From assembly GCA_037367405.1 (NCBI GenBank), contig JAZKJV010000606.1, forward strand, positions 62,001 through 126,000: a stretch of DNA of 64,000 nt, given 5' to 3'. Within the stretch, counting starts at the first letter, position 1. Every line of letters begins with the position of its first letter. This DNA is from Ottelia alismoides (lineage: Eukaryota; Streptophyta; Magnoliopsida; Alismatales; Hydrocharitaceae). The translations under genes and the position numbers were made by a program. Shown piece after piece: positions 43,950 through 55,387 of this stretch. The notes beneath the pieces were generated by a model that worked only from the letters and a program-made list of their open reading frames with translations, searched no databases and was not told the DNA's origin.

Positions 43950-44700
43950 TGTTACCTTGTTATTTGTATGAAGTCACAGGTCCCTTGTGCGGTACCAGAA
44001 TTAACGTGCTTTTCTTGGTCAGGACAACTTTACCAATGCTCATAATTATAATGCATTTAAGGCTTTACACCAAACCAAAGTGTTATTTGGACATTTTCAT
44101 GATTAAAGTATATTCAAGTTCTTTACTTTTGAAAATATAATCCTTAGCAATTATCGTGATGCTTTCAGTTTTATATGAGATTCTGTTGATAGATTTTCTA
44201 AAAGTAATCTTTTTGTTAAGGGCAGCCTCCTGCACGAAATTTGTTAGCACTTTTGGATCTATTGCCCGCAGCTTTACCATGTGCTTCTGAAGAGCTTTTC
44301 CCGTGATTCAAATCTGCTGAAATTGTTATGACGACGAGAAGGCTCCCTTGTGTTTTCACTTTTTTTAAGTTGGTCGAATAAAATCTTTATCATTATCATG
44401 TTTTGATCTCATACCTCATTTAGGTTCCTCTTTCCTCTTTTACAGCTCATTGTTAACTTCATGTTTGTGTGATAGTTGGCATGGGCATTTAAGTCTCATC
44501 AACGTGCAAGTATATCGTTCCTTTTGTGTACAATATTATGTCCTTTAAACATGTTCAGTAGGAAGACACACGCAGCCATCTTTTTGTTTTTGAGAAGAAA
44601 AAAGTGTCTTTTGTCATTAACCAAGGGTGGGAAATTACATACTAAAAGACAAAAGAATTACACTAAAAGCCAAATGAGATAAATGTATGAGTTTATATCA
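43950..44700. other. intron 2 proximal sequence
   Basis: No coding feature recognised. An A-rich and T-rich stretch around 44590-44690 resembles decayed retroelement 3' sequence. Confidence 0.4.
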
Positions 44701-44719
44701 TTATCTTCCTATTATACCA

Positions 44720-45010
44720 AGTAGAAAAGAAATCAAGTGTTAAGGGCTTCACTTAATATATCTGCTATGTTACTTCTACAAACACGGTCCATTGAGCTAA
44801 CCCACTTTCCCACTACGCCTTTTTAATAAAGTAGCAATCTTCATGCTCGGGAGTAAGACTATTGGTACTCAGTAGATTGTAGCTTTGTTATCACACATCA
44901 TAACAATGGTGTTGCGAATTTGGTTTACACCGACTTATCTTGTGTGTAAAATCTGAGCCACCAATGCTTATTAGATATAATATATATAGCCCCTAATGCC
45001 ATCACCAATT
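44720..45010 (-). pseudogene. copia RNase H relic
   Basis: On the minus strand, short blocks in shifting frames follow the order of copia RNase H: ALVAQILHTR, VMMCDNKATI (catalytic-Asp region), PEHEDCYFIKK and GKWVSSMDRVCRSNIADILS then EALNT. Heavily decayed; no LTR was found. Confidence 0.55.
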
Positions 45011-47146
45011 TTATCTCATTGTCCACTGTGTCGTAACTCATTAACACAATGATATACAATGCCTAATTGATTCTCCACACCTCGCAATAAATGTGCATTA
45101 TCTTATGGGTCTTGTTGAAACATATGACCTATAATTATTTTGATGGGATTTTTACATCATGAACCCCAAAACCTTGTTAATTACCTTCTCGACCTTGTAT
45201 ACTTCATAATTATCACCTAAGCTCTGCAAGCTTGCTCCGTTTAACATCACAAATCCTGCTGTTAATTTGACTCTTCTTAAGTCAACTTGCTTGGGTTAAG
45301 GGTGAGTTAATGAAACCACACCAAAACCAATGGTGGATTCCAGTTATGTAGGACTTGTTAGTAATTGATTAAGTTCATGGGTTTATAGTGCAATTATTCC
45401 TATGGAGGCACGTGCAGATCACACACAATCCCTTAAGCGATGAATGGTGTTGATTTTTTGGCGGAGTTTTGATCTGAGGGCTCCCACATGTTGATTTTCT
45501 CGTAAATTGAATATTCTCGATCTAATCTGATGGAATGACGTGGGATATGTCTTGATCAAACATCAGATATGCTCTCCACTTTTTAATCAGACAATGCTTG
45601 TAACATCTGCGGAGAAAACTTATTCTCCCCCAATTTCTCGTGCTCATCAGATGATAGCGATCGGATGTTTGAATCTCAGGCGATTGATCGGTGAAGCCAT
45701 GTTTAATCAGATATGATACTTCAGACGAAACTCCTTCGCTCTCTAGATGATTGTTCTCTGAGTGAAGCTATGTCTCTTCTATGGACATTGGATCTTGGAT
45801 CTGATCTCAAAATGGATGAAGGTGTACTACTTGATAAGTCTTTAAACAACAAGGTGCCTCGGTTGCGAAATACTCGATGAAGGAGGTTCCAACGTCAAAG
45901 CTCAGTTCTTCTTCTCCAATCGGATCTGTTGGTGTTGCTCGTAATGCTATATCGCTTTATAAGTGGTTTGATCTCCAGATCAATTGCTACAGGTAGATAA
46001 GATCTTCAAGTGATTCTTGTGGTGGTCTGCCTATCTCTAGGTGTTAACTTATAAATAAGGCTCGAAGATCATACCTCAGCCTGATGTTAAGTCCATAAGA
46101 GCGAATTGTTGATAAATGGATCTCCAATAATACTCGATTAGAGGGGGAACCAATGGCGGAATTGAAGGAACGACGCAGGTTTGTCGCAACGGTAGAACAA
46201 AGCTTTAACACCAGCAAAGTTGCAATCTTGCCGCTCTCATCCCTCGCTCAACCTCTTTTATGCTTTGATGGGGTTGTTGCTTTCACCACAGACCTCACTT
46301 ACTCTCGAGCTCTTGGGGAGGAAAAAATGAGATTAATGGTGGATGGATGTTCTGGGGAGATCCCTAGGTTTTTTATATGCTATGGGTTTGAGGCTCATAG
46401 GGAAGACAAGTCGAGGCAGAGCCGCGAAGGTGAGGAGGGTGGATGAGGGGTAGAGGAGGTGAGGAGGGTGGGGGGAGGAGGGAATGAGGGTATTCCTGTT
46501 TAATATGATAAACAATAAAGGTAATATAAAACATTTTCGGATGGAATCCGCTTTATTTTAATGATAAAATGGATGGGATATAATTGCAAGGTCCATAGTG
46601 TAAGAGTTAGAAAGTTTACGAGGTTTAAGTGATAATTACATAGCATATAGGGCCGAGAAGGTAATTTATAAAGTTTCCAGGGTTCGTAGTGTAAAAATCC
46701 CAATATTAAATTAAAATAAGAATAATTATTTTATGCTAGACTAGCATTTGTTGCAAATATATTGACGTATGCTGTATCACTTTTTAAAGTAGTAAGGAAG
46801 AAGTGTTAATTGTTTCTAGTCTTATCGGTGAGTACTAAGTTAAAGCTAAATGAAGATGGTGATGATAGAGATAAATTGACTATAGAAGTCTTGTTTATTC
46901 AAATTATCGAGCTAGTTTGTAATAATTTAGTTTATAATATCTAAGTGTACAAAGCAGTTATTGCATAAAATCACTTACTCATACTTTTGAATAGTGTTGC
47001 ATTTGTGCAAGCTTTTATGCTCCTCCTTAACTACTCACTATCTCACATAATTTAGGTAGTCTTACATTGCTACAAGACACATGCGTCGATACACGTATTG
47101 TTACATGGACCAGTTATCCATACATTAGTACATACTCTTGACAATA
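45011..47146. other. intron 2 sequence without a firm feature
   Basis: A 97-codon frame (46153-46443, MAELKERRRFVATVEQSFNT start) is not recognisable and lies in AT-rich, repeat-like sequence, probably chance or a decayed retroelement leader. A GAGG-rich run lies at 46425-46490. The rest shows nothing. Confidence 0.4.
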
Positions 47147-47151
47147 TTGTC

Positions 47152-47468
47152 TGTTGGAAAATATAATAGAGTGGTAATTGTATCTCTACAGGATCCAATT
47201 ACCACCCACTCATATTTAGTCCCGCATCTACTATGTGTGGGACTCTGATCTGTCTCTGGGGCTATATAAGGAGCCCCACATCCCCCTGTACTCAACAAGA
47301 AATTCTATTAAAAGATCCGACCCTTTAAGGCCTTCTCTCATGAGTCATGATTTCATCCTACTCCTTAGGGAGTAGGGTTCTACATAAAATCCTCGTGTTC
47401 AATGTTTCATATTTCTTTGTTTTCTTGCTTTGTTTATTGATCCGCTTTCGCTATTCTAGATTTCAACA
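47152..47468 (+). repeat. 5' LTR of TRIM-C
   Basis: 317 bp, TGTTGGAAAATATAATAGAG...GATTTCAACA, with GGCTATATAAGGAGCC as a TATA-like core. Confidence 0.9.
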
Positions 47469-47727
47469 TGGTATCAGAGCAGTCGATTTTAGGGTTTATT
47501 GTGAAGATCTTTATATTTATATCAGGGTGGTTCGATAATGGGACTCAATTTTGAGATTTATTTTGAAGATTTATATATGTTGATCATTACCGTTGGAGAC
47601 CTATTCCTGTTTATGATATTATTTTTCGAGGGAGCATCTAGGGTTCCTGAATTTTGATTTCTTCGCCATCATCTATGTGCTCTGCCGATCATCTCCAGCG
47701 GCAATCTCTGCTTCACATGCAATGGCA

Positions 47728-47746
47728 GGGGTTCCCTACTGGAACC
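47728..47746. repeat. inverted repeat in TRIM-C
   Basis: GGGTTCCCTACTGGAACCC; a 7-bp stem around CTACT. Third member of the set described for TRIM-A and TRIM-B. Confidence 0.6.
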
Positions 47747-48457
47747 CTATTTTTGATGCGTCATCAGACATCTTCCAGGAATGTATGCCTCCATGCCGAT
47801 CTCCAAGCGCTTGATCCACGTGATACACATAGGGTTCCATCAAAATCCCAGGTTCCTAGTTCATCTAAGAAGAAGTGCAAAACCTCCAGGCGATCTCATG
47901 CTGTAGCCTGTAGCCCCTGTATGCGCATCCCTCTCCTCCCCCTTCGGGACTCAAGCCGTCGCTGCAACTGCTCCAAGGGGGTACACGGCCCAGGAAACTC
48001 CAACAACCTCTGCCTGGAGGTCTGCTACTCTGCAAGTGACCTGGGAAGGTATGAAAGGCTACGCAAAGGGGTCTCACGCTTGCTCCAGCCACTTCCATGC
48101 TTCAAGTAGCGGTCCGTCCACCTTCGTACTCGACGTCGATCTCGTTCGAGAACTCCCTCTTGGCAAGAAGATTTGAAGAAGAAGAGGCGTTGGAGGTCTT
48201 TCAGGCAGCACCACCCTTACCTCCAATCTCGAGACGGCACCCATCTACCGGCTCTGGCTCATCATGCGTGCCTCCCGTCCTCCCTCGCAATGCCTTCTTA
48301 CTCGAGGCCATATCTCCAGGCGGCAACAACCTCCTCTCTCAGAGATAGGTGCAACAAATTGGTTTTTCCCTCACGAGGAACTCTAGACTCGAAAGGAACT
48401 CTAAATCGGGCATGCTAGATTTTTAAAAAAGGCATGCAGCTGTTGCTTATTTAAGGC

Positions 48458-49438
48458 TAGACCTGACCAATAGGCCGGGCCCGCCCGCCCAGCTCGTTCA
48501 TGGGTCGGGCTTGGGCAAGAGATTTCGGGAATGGACCGGCCTGACCCGCTCTTTGGCCCACCCGTCAATTGGGCAGGACGATATGTCACAAAACCCGACT
48601 CGACCCGGCCATCACATATAAAAATATATGTTTAAAAATTATATTTTGGACACATTTAATATAATATACTTCAAGTTTTTGTTTTACATTATCAATATTA
48701 CATCTTATTTTATAGTTTACATGCAAAGTAACACATATTATGGTTACTTGGATTTAAAAAGATTAGATGATGCTAAAAAAACTTAATTATCTTCATAAAT
48801 TTGATTAGAAATTAATAAAAAAAGTACTTTACATTCGACCCATGGGCCGACCCGAATATATGTAGTATACACCTAGACACGAATATATATATACAACTGG
48901 TCTCATAGCGTATCCTATTATACAGATTTGGACATCATGCCCATTTAAAAAATATTACAAATTTTGACCCTTACAATCTTACTAGAAATAATAGCTCGTG
49001 GCGCTAATACTGTTCCCGATATTGTTCATCCGTCCGTTACTATTTTCCAATAAGGCCTTTGACATACTTATTTAATGCATGTTTTACCATGACGAGAGCA
49101 AAGTCAGAGATTGTCTCTCTCATGTCTCACATCTCAGTCTACCCCCACATAAACTTTCCCTAGCGAGCGTGTAACCTCCTTCTCCGGTGTTGTTAGGTCT
49201 AACTTAATTATCTTCATAAATTTGATGATGCTAAAAAACTTAATTATCTTCATAAATTTGATTAAAAATTAATAAAAAAGTACTTTACATTCGGCCCATG
49301 GGCCGGCCTGGCCCAGACCTGGGTCAGGCTTGGGCCTTGAAGTATGGCCCATGGACTGGGCCGGACCGGGCCTTGGACAAGGGGTTTTAAAACCCCGGCC
49401 CGTTCGGCCCGGCCCAGCCTGGACTTTGGCCAGGTCTA
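48458..49438. mobile_element. hAT-like element, 981 bp, perfect 8-bp TSD
   Basis: TSD TTTAAGGC (48450-48457 and 49439-49446). Ends TAGACCTGACCAATAGG and, in reverse complement, TAGACCTGGCCAAAGTCC. The subterminal parts are GGGCCCG/CGGGCC-rich and the core is AT-rich, without a transposase frame. An 86-bp segment is repeated inside (48766-48853 and 49224-49309) around about 370 bp of other sequence. Confidence 0.85.
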
Positions 49439-50067
49439 TTTAAGGCCAAGTAGGCCTTGCATTTTAAAGAGAGACAAAGAGAGAAGAGAGAGGAAGGTCA
49501 AAAGAAAAAAAGACGGCATGATTTGCAAAAAAACCAAAAAAGGGGAGATTGAAGCTGGAAAAAAACAACCAGCTTGAGAAAAAAATAAAAAAACAAAAAA
49601 AATGCATGTTTTGTTTCTCCCAACTTGATGTTCCATGCTCGTTATTCTAAAGTATGGGAGAAAGAGAGAGTAGAGATGGATTCTTTAGGACTTCTACTGT
49701 CCAACCATGACTGATAGACCGACACTCCAAGCTGCTATTGCGATATTCCATCTTCACCGAGCATCGATTTCTTCGTTGGGGTATACTTCTACTACCCGAC
49801 TACTACTCCGCGCTGGACTTCTTTGTTGACCGCAACTCTTCTCTAGGCACGACAGAGATACGTTTCGGTGACTTGGTATCACAACAACTCTTCATGCATG
49901 GTAGAGATACGTTCCGGTGACCTGAAAGTCGCAGAGCTGCCCTCGAGCGAGGTCTTCTACCATCAACAGATATTTATTCTTCTTGTGATGTATTGTGTGA
50001 ATATGTGGTGTATACTTTTTCTTTTTGTTGCAACCTGCAACTTTCTCAGCTCCAGCTTGAGGGGGAG

Positions 50068-50515
50068 TGTTGGAGAATGTAATAGAGTGGTAATAGGATC
50101 TCTCCAGGATCCAATTACCACCCACTCATGTGTAGTCCTGCATCTACTATCTGTTAGACTCTGGTCTGTCTGTGAGGCTATATAAGGAGCCACACACCCC
50201 TTGTACTCAATGAGAAATTCTAGAAGATCCTATCCTTTGAGGCCTTCTCCTAGGTCCTGTTTGGTTGCAGGGTTGGATAGGGTTGGGTTGGACTGGGTGA
50301 ATAGTAATCTGTGAGGAGGAAGTACCCTTGTGAATAGTAACCCGGGTTGGGCCAACCCTGCCCAACCCTGCAACCAAACAGGTCCCTATGGTTTCATCCC
50401 GCTCCTTAGGGAGTAGGGTTCCACGTAAAATCCATGTGTTCAATGTTAAATGTTTCATATTTTGTATTTTCTTATTCTGTTTATCAATTCGCTTATGCTA
50501 TTCTAGATTTCAACA
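50068..50515 (+). repeat. 3' LTR of TRIM-C with MITE
   Basis: 448 bp; without the 133-bp MITE and one target repeat it is about the length of the 5' LTR. The ends match the 5' copy. Confidence 0.88.
50253..50385. mobile_element. complete Tourist-like MITE, 133 bp
   Basis: Ends GGTCCTGTTTGGTTGCAGGG and, in reverse complement, GGACCTGTTTGGTTGCAGGG, extending to about 24 bp of inverted repeat. The 3-bp repeat CTA is present at 50250-50252 and 50386-50388. TIRs starting GG(G/T)CCTGTTTGG with a 3-bp TSD are typical of PIF/Harbinger MITEs. Confidence 0.85.
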
Positions 50516-50520
50516 TTGTC

Positions 50521-51171
50521 AACATGTTCAAATTCAAGCATATTCCTTACTGCTACATCGCTACATGTCCATGTACACTGTTACACTTTTGACTACTAGT
50601 CATTTTAACTTCATCGTTTCAACGTGCCTTGAATCATACCTAAAAGTGCGTTGGTACATTTTTGGTATGCCCATGGAAACACGCTTGTAGCATGGGGTTT
50701 TGGAGAAGAAGCACATAGATTGTGTATAAGGAGAAAGAGAAAATGAAAGAGGATATGGAGAATCTCCAAATTTATTAAACCTTCAAATGTAAACAATGAC
50801 TCATGACCCCTTTATATAGAAAGGAGTGGACTTGCAAAATTACATAAATAACTAAAAATAGAAACCTCAACTAGCGTAATTTGAATCTTGAATTTACTTA
50901 AACCTACTAAACTAGTTTGAGATCACTTGCGATTTTTTATTTTTTTTTTTTAAATCAAATGACTCAAATTGTATCAAAAGTAAGACGATTACACCTAATT
51001 TAAATTAACGAGTCTATTTAGATGGATGGAAAATCTAATTTTAATAAAAACCATAATTTAACTATTAATCGGGCGGCAACCCCTAATTTTTGCCCTATGG
51101 TCCCACACTACATCGATTTCTAAAGCCTACACCAATATTTTGTTAATATCTCTCTTCTTGCCCAAGGTTTC
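50521..51171. other. region between TRIM-C and copia G
   Basis: No gene. 50690-50890 has minus-strand LTR-like features (a complement of TATATAAAGG near 50810) but no PBS or ends, so I do not call it. 50935-51120 is AT-rich. Confidence 0.4.
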
Positions 51172-51337
51172 TGTAGAGATATATATTTATGTTTCCGTGT
51201 TTATTTCCCGTTTCGTGGATTGTTTCTTAACTCTCTTTACTTATGTATGCTTTATGTCATTTACCCACATGCTGCTCTCCTATATAAGAGAGCCTAGGGT
51301 TCTTGGAATAAACAACTTGAACATTTTTTTTCCGACA
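51172..51337 (+). repeat. 5' LTR of copia G
   Basis: 166 bp, TGTAGAGATATATATTTATG...TTTTCCGACA, with a TATA-like CTCCTATATAAGAGAGCC. Defined on the right by the PBS. Confidence 0.75.
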
Positions 51338-51725
51338 TGGTATCAGAGCGGCGGTCCTAGACTGGAGTTCTTGTACCCAAAACCCTAACCCTAGCCCTCT
51401 ACCGCCTAGCCTCTCGCGGGCCTCCACCTTTTCGTGTGCCTCCCGCGGCCCAGCCCCCTCGGCCAACGGCCTTCGCCGCCCTAGCCTCCCGCCGCCCAGC
51501 AACCTCTGCCCTTGTGGTTCACACCGCCCCCTACGGCTCTCTCGGCCTCGGCAGCCCACCGTCCCCGCGGTTCATCCCCCTACCGACGGTCCCCACCGTA
51601 GTTGCGTCGCTTTCTTCATGGGGGTTGGTTGCGATCTAAGTCTACACATGCAACCAATTTCTTTTATGTCAATGTAGACATTTACTTTGTCAAGTCTACG
51701 ATCCTTGTCTTCTACGATCGTCAAG

Positions 51726-54700
51726 ATGTCGGAGAACAATTTTGATATCCCAACCCAACCACGAGCGCCTTCAGAGGTCCAACGCCCATAGTCAAGATGG
51801 ATGGGTCGAATACGAGTTGTGGGCCATGCAATTCATGAGCCTAATGAAGTCGATGGGTAAGAAGCACATTCTTACTGAGGATGAGCCGACAAAGGAGACA
51901 TGGTTGTATGCCTCATGGGAGGCTGATGATGCATATGCACGAGTCTGGTTATCTGGTACTTTAATACCAGATATTGCAAACGATGTTCTGCACCAGCCCA
52001 CAGCCAAAGCCATGTGGGATATTCTTGCTGCCACGTATTCACAAGCCAAGAATGAGACGAAGAACATGACATCTTTACTATTAAGCAGAATGACCGTCCA
52101 TTACATGCACACTATACTGCCTTGTGTGGAATGTTCGAGAAGCTTCATAGCTTCGTGCCTCTCATGGCTATTCCAGAGTAGATGAAGACATTCCGAAATG
52201 CTACGATGGTTGGAGTATTTCTGGTCTCTCTTGACTCACAATATGTGGCCGTTTCCTCTCAGATACTGCCTGATGCTACCATTCCCCCCATGGAAGAGGC
52301 CTTCCAGAGGTTGAGCTGGATCAATGTTCTATCTCCAATGCCAAATTCTTCTGCCATGGCGGTCTCTCGTGGAAGAGGTGGTTCATCTTAGTTTTGTGGA
52401 CGGGCATCACGTGGTAGAGGTGAATGCGGTCGTGGACCATAATGTACCTATTGTCACAGATATGGTCATATGGAAGGTACATGCTACTCCAAGCATGGTT
52501 TTCCAGCATCAACACGTGTAGTAGAACAAGCCTAGCATCAGCAATCTACTCCACTCACATCGGATCAATGATATGATGATCTTGTGCCTCGATTGAGAGA
52601 CATTGTGCCCCTATCTAGTACCAACACCTGCTTAAGAGAACAACTCGGACTTTGCCGCTACCGCAGAAGCAAGCACTTCAGGTAGTGTTCATGCCTCTGC
52701 TTCTTATCATGGTTCTGATATCTCGGAATGGATTATTGATTCTGGAGCCGCAAATCACTTGTGTGGAGATAGAGGTCAGCTCATAGCCTACAAGCACATT
52801 TCTCCAGGAAGGACAATGGTCATAGATGACGGGACTCGTTCTCCTATCACGGGATAAGGGGGAGATCACCTTGACACTTCCTATAGGATTGCAGAATGTG
52901 CTGCATGCTCCTGATTACTCAATGAATTTACTGTCTATCAGTCAGATTACTAAGGATTTAAACTGTCGAACAATTTTTGACCCATCATCTCTTGTTTTTC
53001 ATGACATTCTTATGGGCAGGGTGATTGGCTATGGCTGTGAGCAGGGCGGACTCTATCAACTGGTCCACACACCGTATGCTGGTCTATCGTTCCAGTTCAC
53101 TGGACCGGTTTCTCCCTTCCTATGGCATCTGCGTTTCGGTCATCTCCCACTTCAGAAGTCGCGTTAAGTCCTTCCTTAGATTTCACGTCGCTCGTCATTC
53201 AACTGTGAGGCATGCCAACTAGGAAAGCATCATCAGTCTGTCTTTCCTAGTCGTCAGAGTCGGAGTAGTAACTCCCCTTTTGTCATCAGTGACAGAGATT
53301 TTATTTAGTGGCTGTGGATGATTTTAGTCGTCTGTCCTGGGTCTTCTTGTTGAAGAATAAATCCGAAGTTGGAAATGTCATCATAAATTTTATTAGAGAA
53401 GTGCGGAATGTGTTTTCAACCTCTGTGAAAATTATACGGACTGACAATGCGCTTGAATTCTGTATACATGTGCTGTCTCAATTCTTTTCTTCAAATGGTA
53501 TTCTTCATCAAACATCGTGTGCCTATACGTCTCAACAGAATGATGCTGCTGAAAGAAAGCACCGTCACCTTCTTTATGTCACCCGTACACTCCCGATACA
53601 GAGTTGTGCCCCTCATTTATTCTGGGGTGATGCGATTCTCACGGCATGTTATCTCATTAACCGCATGCCATCATCGGTGTTGGAGGAGAAAGTTCCTTTT
53701 TCACTTGTTTTTCCTGACAAGGAGTTGTTCTCTCTTAGCCTTCATGTTTTTGGATCTGTTGCGTTTGTCCATCGGTTGTCTTCAGGGATTGACAAGCTCT
53801 CTCCAAGGACTGTCAAATGCGTCTTTCTCGGGTACTCTAGAACTCAGAAGGGTTATCGTTGCTATGATCCGCTACACAGAGGATATTATGCCAGCGCAAA
53901 TGTCACATTTTTCGTCAGCGCAAATGTCACATTTTTCGAGTCTGTCATGTATTTTTCACCTATAGGTGACATGTTGACTCCTTCCGATTCGGATGATCAG
54001 GTCTACATTCCACTTTCGCCCATGCGTCAACCACCTTCCTCACCATCTCTATTACCACCTCCTCCATTACCATCTCCATCACCACCATCAGCCCCACCAC
54101 CACCCATTATTCTAGTTCCTCCACTACCACATCATTACAGTCGACGGTCTGCTCCTGCACATGCTCTTGGCACGTCATCAAGCACGCCCCAGGTTTGTTC
54201 TAATAGCATTACTTCTAATGGTGGGATTAATAATGATTCTCAGCAGGGCTTCTCTCAGGTGGATGATGATCAGGGTGGTGGCAGGAATGATGATGATGAT
54301 CTGGATTTACCCATTGCTATTAGGAAGCAGCAACGTTCCTGTGCTTCGTATCCGACTGCTTCTCATGTCACCTTTGAGCATCTGATTGGTGATTTTGGGA
54401 AGTTTGTAGCTGCTTTGAAAACCGTGGCCATCCCACGGACTTACTAGGAGGCATTGACAGACAGTTGGTGGCGTCTAGCCATGGAGGAGGAGATGGCAAC
54501 TCTATAGTCTAGAGGTACATGCAGCCTAGTACTGCTCCTTCTGGGGCGTCGTTAGTGAGCTGCAAATGGATTTTTACAGTGAAACAGAATGCAGATGGCA
54601 GTATTGATCGATACAAGGCCAGGCTAGTTGCAAGGGGCTTTACACAGGCATATGGGGTGGATTATCTAGACACCTTTTTCCCCTGTTGCACGTCGTTCTA

Positions 54701-55387
54701 TCCTACGGATTCTTTTATATGTTGTAATTCTTCGAGATTGGCCTCTGTTTCAACTTGATGTCAAGAAAGTCTTTCTATATGGCGATCTTCATGATGAAGT
54801 CTATATGCATCAACCACTAGGTTTAAATGCTGAGGGGGAGTGTACACATGTATGTAGACTTCATAAGGCCATATATAGACTCAAGCAGAGCCCGAGAGCT
54901 TGGCTTCAGAAGCTCTCATATTTGTTTGAAAAATAAGGGTTCAAACGATCCAATGCAGATCATTCTCTTTTCATACAGAGAACTACCAGAGGTACGACTG
55001 CTATTATGGTATATGTTGATGATATTCTCATTACAGGAGATGACCTACAGAGAATAAGAATGGCTAAAGACTTTATGGGCCGTGAATTCGTTTCTAAGGA
55101 CCTTGGAACTTTCCGATAATTTCTGGGACTGGAGTTTGCCAAAAATCAGCAAGGACTAGTAATGACCCAGAGGAAATATGTCACTGATCTGCTTAATGCT
55201 TGGGTAGACCTGCTACTACACTTATGGATCCAAGCATGAAGCTGTACGATAATGACACGGATAAAGTAGACAGGAGAAGGTATAGAGATCTGGTGGGAAA
55301 GCTCCTTTATATTACGATTACCAGACTCGATATCTCATTTGCAATTAGTAGAGTTAGCCAGTTCATGGAGCTACCGTGTCAGGTACA
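51726..55387 (+). pseudogene. copia G gag-pol, broken and truncated
   Basis: Gag starts MSENNFDI at 51726. WEADDAYARVWLSGTLIPDI is at about 51920-51980. A CTYCHRYGHMEGTC-like zinc knuckle lies near 52445. Protease EWIIDSGAANHLCGD is at 52729-52773. GAG-pre-integrase LLSISQITKDLNCRTIFDPS is at about 52930. A 379-codon integrase frame (53308-54444) has VDDFSRLSWVFLLKNKS, RTDNALEF and QNDAAERKHRHL, with Asp in the place of the usual Gly-Val. RT motifs [16 protein letters not shown] (near 54630) and a YVDDI frame near 55012 follow. In-frame stops (54448, 54507, 54935) and frameshifts break it. A 24-bp tandem repeat lies at 53892-53939. Confidence 0.87.
53892..53939 (+). repeat. 24-bp in-frame tandem duplication in copia G
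   Basis: CAGCGCAAATGTCACATTTT plus four bases repeated once; the protein shows SANVTFFVSANVTFFES. Confidence 0.85.

Larger units (their letters stand above)
47152..50515 (+). mobile_element. TRIM/LARD-like non-autonomous LTR element C
   Basis: LTRs 47152-47468 and 50068-50515, perfect TSD TTGTC (47147-47151 and 50516-50520), PBS TGGTATCAGAGC at 47469, and polypurine tract CTTGAGGGGGAG before 50068. The interior is non-coding. It hosts a hAT-like element (48458-49438); a Tourist-like MITE sits in the 3' LTR. The LTRs share the TATATAAGGAGCC and CTCCTTAGGGAGTAGGGTTC blocks with TRIM-A and TRIM-B. Confidence 0.92.
51172..55387 (+). mobile_element. Ty1/copia element G, interrupted by gypsy H
   Basis: 5' LTR 51172-51337, PBS TGGTATCAGAGCGGCG at 51338, C-rich leader, gag from 51726, then protease, integrase and RT up to 55387, where the gypsy LTR starts. 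RNase H and the 3' LTR should lie beyond element H, outside the window. Same lineage as element I by LTR start and protein motifs. Confidence 0.88.

Noticed and set aside
46153..46446. 97-codon plus-strand frame as a possible gene
   Set aside because: No recognisable motif, no splice or promoter context, and the 3' part runs into a GAGG-rich repeat.
50690..50890. Minus-strand solo LTR
   Set aside because: TATA-like and AT-rich composition fit, but there are no TG...CA ends, TSD or PBS.
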